A stretch of 7,044 nucleotides of DNA from Dehalococcoidia bacterium (lineage in GTDB: Bacteria > Chloroflexota > Dehalococcoidia > UBA3495). Positions within the stretch are counted from its first letter, which is position 1. Each line of letters starts with the position of its first letter. Made by a program: the position numbers and the translations under genes. The notes below the pieces were generated by a model. That model was not told the origin of the DNA and searched no databases. It saw only the letters and a program-made list of their open reading frames with translations. The stretch spans positions 1 to 7,044 of the forward strand of contig PCAH01000054.1 of the NCBI GenBank assembly GCA_002730485.1, in the 5' to 3' direction. Shown piece by piece: positions 5,364 to 7,044 of this stretch.

Positions 5364-5408
5364 ATCAGACCGCCATGATTCGTTCATCGTGGAGGTCTGA
5401 TTAATTTT
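5364..5408 (+). terminator. Strong hairpin with T-tract after the monooxygenase gene; possible attenuator
   Basis: An outer 8-bp stem (5364-5371 with 5394-5401) stacks, across one G-A mismatch, on an inner 7-bp stem (5373-5379 with 5386-5392, one G-U pair) around a 6-base loop. TTAATTTT follows directly. It begins 23 bases after the monooxygenase stop and would terminate its transcript. The tail runs straight into the GGAGGG ribosome-binding site of the next gene, only 10 bases before its start codon, so it may instead set read-through or gate translation of that gene. Confidence 0.75.
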
Positions 5409-5417
5409 GGAGGGCCC

Positions 5418-6722
5418 TTGACGCAGAAACTCACCGAGGCCGAATTACTGGAACTAGCCCGAAAGTACAGTTTTCGCAGCCGGATCGACACCAACTCGGT
5501 CTCCGGGCCAATCATGGTCTGGGGGCGCGGATCGGTGGTCCGAGACGTAAACGGAAAAGAGTATCTGGACTTCAATTCGGGTCAGATGTGCGGCGCTCTT
5601 GGTCACAACCACCCACGCATCGTGCAGGCCCTGATGGAGAGCTCCGAGACACTGATTCACAGCCATATGAGCATGTTCAACGACCGGGAGATAATCCTGG
5701 CCGCCCGGCTGGCTGAGATAACACCCCAAGGCATGGACCGGTCGATGTTCCTGACCTCGGGCAGCGACTCCAATGAAGCGGCCATGGCCATCGCCAAGCG
5801 CTACACCGGAGGTTATGAGATTGCCAGTCCAGCGGTGAGCTTCCACGGCATGAACGATTCAACGCGGGCAGTTACATTCTCGGGTTGGCATGAAGGCTAC
5901 GGCCCTTATGCTCCGGGCCATTACCCCATCCTGGCCCCATACGAGTACCGCTGCACCTACTGCAAGGATCGGGGTGGCTGCGATTACACTTGCCTCAATA
6001 CCAGCTTTGACCTGTTGGACGCCCAGGCCGACGGCCCACTGGCTGGTGTGATAACCGAGCCGTTGTTCAGCGCCGGCGGCGTGATTGATCTGCCGGAGGG
6101 CTGGCTCAGGGAACTGAAACGCAAATGTGAAGAACGGGGAGCTCTGCTGATAGTAGACGAGGCCCAGACCGGCTTGGCCAAGCTGGGTTCAATGTGGGGT
6201 TTCGACCATGAAGGTGTGACGCCGGATATCTTCACCATCTCCAAGCATTTCGGCGGCGGTGTCGCCATTAGCGCGACCATCACCACCGATGAGATAGAAG
6301 AGAAAGTTTCTGCCTCTGGGCTGGTGGTTGGGCACTCCCACTCCAATGACCCGATGCCCTGCAACGCCGCCATCGCCAGCATCGATATCATCCTGGAGGA
6401 GATGTTGGTGGATGTCTCCAACCGCATCGGGGCCTACTGGCGGGAGCACCTGGAAAGACTGGCCAAGAAACACGAGATCATCGGCGATGTCCGGGGTCGT
6501 GGGCTGTTGCAGGGAATCGAACTGGTCACCGACCGTCAGACCAGGGAACCTGCCTACGATCAGGGCCGGGCCATTGGCCGCTGGTGCCTGGAAAATGGCC
6601 TTATTCTAAGCGTGCGTCGGAAGGGTTCGGTTTTCCGGTTCGTGCCACCGTTCACCACCACAGAAGCCCAATTAGACCAGGCAGCCGAGATACTGGATCA
6701 GGCTATTACCAGGGCGATTTAA
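5418..6722 (+). CDS. Class III PLP-dependent enzyme, 2,2-dialkylglycine decarboxylase-like
   Basis: The 434-residue product is a fold-type I class III aminotransferase. The closest family I recall is 2,2-dialkylglycine decarboxylase (DgdA, about 433 residues), a decarboxylating transaminase. Matching blocks include 'LDFNSGQM...LGHNHPRIV' (50-69), GSDSNEAA (115-122), SFHGMN (141-146), 'EPLFSAGGVIDLPEGW' (214-229), VDEAQTG (246-252, Asp247 for the pyridine nitrogen), TPDIFTISK (268-276, Lys276 as Schiff-base lysine) and GDVRGRGLLQGIELV (356-370), with Arg407 in FRFVPP as the expected carboxylate-binding Arg. Gln56 corresponds to DgdA Gln52. Two positions differ: Phe142 replaces Trp138 and Ala219 replaces Ser215. 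A cysteine cluster (179, 182, 188, 192) may bind metal. The start is TTG 5418 with GGAGGG at 5409-5414; no ATG or GTG fits. An ordinary transaminase or mutase role cannot be excluded. The hairpin at 5364-5401 directly precedes it. Confidence 0.87.
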   Translation: MTQKLTEAELLELARKYSFRSRIDTNSVSGPIMVWGRGSVVRDVNGKEYLDFNSGQMCGALGHNHPRIVQALMESSETLIHSHMSMFNDREIILAARLAEITPQGMDRSMFLTSGSDSNEAAMAIAKRYTGGYEIASPAVSFHGMNDSTRAVTFSGWHEGYGPYAPGHYPILAPYEYRCTYCKDRGGCDYTCLNTSFDLLDAQADGPLAGVITEPLFSAGGVIDLPEGWLRELKRKCEERGALLIVDEAQTGLAKLGSMWGFDHEGVTPDIFTISKHFGGGVAISATITTDEIEEKVSASGLVVGHSHSNDPMPCNAAIASIDIILEEMLVDVSNRIGAYWREHLERLAKKHEIIGDVRGRGLLQGIELVTDRQTREPAYDQGRAIGRWCLENGLILSVRRKGSVFRFVPPFTTTEAQLDQAAEILDQAITRAI

Positions 6723-6738
6723 GTCCAGTTCAGGTTAT

Positions 6739-6767
6739 TTGCCGACCCTGTGGGGTTAACCTATAAT
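6739..6767 (+). promoter_or_regulatory. Sigma-70-type promoter of the PhnD-like gene
   Basis: A perfect TATAAT (6762-6767) lies 17 bases after TTGCCG (6739-6744), a 4/6 match to the -35 consensus. Transcription would begin near 6774, giving a leader of roughly 67 bases. It indicates that the last gene can be transcribed independently of the PLP-enzyme gene, which ends at 6722 without a clear terminator. Confidence 0.7.
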
Positions 6768-6768
6768 T

Positions 6769-6794
6769 CGTTGAAACATCGAAGGAATTCAACG
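6769..6794 (+). promoter_or_regulatory. Inverted repeat at the predicted transcription start of the PhnD-like gene
   Basis: Perfect 7-base arms CGTTGAA (6769-6775) and TTCAACG (6788-6794) are separated by 12 bases and start immediately after the -10 box. The position suits a repressor operator covering the start site, or a hairpin near the 5' end of the leader. Confidence 0.5.
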
Positions 6795-6840
6795 ACTACG
6801 TACGGCCCGTTCCCCAAACCACCTTTGCAGGAGGCCCGGT

Positions 6841-7044
6841 ATGGTCAGATTAGGCGGCACCGCTACTGTCTCCCATATGGAAGTCTTTCAGGGGCTTGAG
6901 AAATTGTTCCGGCAACAGGGTATCGACTTGGATTGGGTCTTGTATTCGGGCTACGACGAGATGGTCGATGCGTTCGTTAAGGGCGAGATCGACCTGGCCT
7001 GGAATGGCCCCCTCAGTTATGTGAAGATCAAACGTCAGGTTGCA
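6841..7044 (+). CDS. PhnD-like phosphate/phosphonate-type solute-binding protein (3' partial)
   Basis: Sixty-eight residues are visible before the window edge. They begin MVRLGGTATVSHMEVF and include 'WVLYSGYDEMVDAFVKGEIDLAWNGPLSYV', the N-terminal lobe of the PhnD-type periplasmic binding family: a first strand, a helix, then the 'f..GeiDlaWnGPlsYv' ligand-loop region. Members bind phosphonate, phosphite or other small anions for ABC uptake. AGGAGG at 6829-6834, six bases before ATG 6841, fixes the start. No in-frame start exists further upstream before a TGA at 6772-6774. There is therefore no signal peptide or lipobox, so the protein should be cytoplasmic unless exported by another route. 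It could act as a cytosolic binding or enzymatic member of the fold. Its own promoter lies at 6739-6767. The ligand is unknown, and the rest of the gene and any transporter genes lie outside the window. Confidence 0.8.
   Translation, partial: MVRLGGTATVSHMEVFQGLEKLFRQQGIDLDWVLYSGYDEMVDAFVKGEIDLAWNGPLSYVKIKRQVA

Noticed and set aside
6723..6761. Terminator after the PLP-enzyme gene
   Set aside because: Only short arms (ACCC/GGGT, GGTTA/TAACC) overlap the next promoter and no T-tract follows, so no terminator is called.

Overview
This window looks like chromosomal DNA of a bacterium. It has moderate GC, sigma-70-type promoters, Shine-Dalgarno sites, rho-independent hairpins and a tRNA with an encoded CCA. 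A lineage within Chloroflexota (SAR202 / Dehalococcoidia-like) is my best inference. The reasons are a lipoprotein whose Thr/Pro-rich stalk carries a C-terminal 'PHVFVG...APAPDGT...GGATILD' domain of a type I associate with that phylum, plus a luciferase-like flavin monooxygenase, a stand-alone TPP-enzyme domain and a PhnD-like binding protein. A database search would be needed to confirm the lineage.

Layout. Bases 1-224 (+) hold the C-terminal end of a thiamine-diphosphate (TPP) enzyme. It converges, across a perfect 12-bp bidirectional terminator (258-285), on a second TPP-enzyme gene at 312-1022 (-). That second gene carries only the cofactor-binding domain and is probably N-terminally truncated. 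Next on the minus strand comes tRNA-Asp(GTC) (1208-1284), with a near-consensus promoter at 1320-1348. A lipoprotein gene follows (1459-1995, -), with its own 15-bp terminator at 1401-1435. A two-component system is next on the minus strand: an OmpR-type response regulator (3117-3905) overlapping, by ATGA, a histidine kinase (2128-3120) that has almost no extracellular domain.

A 268-bp divergent intergenic region (3906-4173) separates the two-component system from a plus-strand metabolic block. The block holds a luciferase-like monooxygenase (4174-5340), a class III PLP enzyme resembling 2,2-dialkylglycine decarboxylase (5418-6722), and the start of a PhnD-like solute-binding protein with no signal peptide (6841 to the window edge). 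The divergent region holds a TTGACA/TAAAAT promoter, a dyad abutting its -35 box, C-rich direct repeats at the predicted transcript start, and a duplicated translation-initiation-like segment before the response regulator.

How they may work together (inference). The two-component system may control the divergent monooxygenase promoter and, through the strong hairpin between 5340 and 5418, influence the aminotransferase. The monooxygenase and PLP enzyme would fit oxidation plus deamination or decarboxylation of an organic nitrogen compound, but no substrate can be read from the sequence. I found no CRISPR array, insertion sequence, integrase or phage gene. The strongest unusual signals are the domain-only TPP gene beside the tRNA, the leader architecture of the response regulator, the hairpin fused to the aminotransferase ribosome-binding site, and two substitutions at recognised active-site positions of the decarboxylase-like protein.
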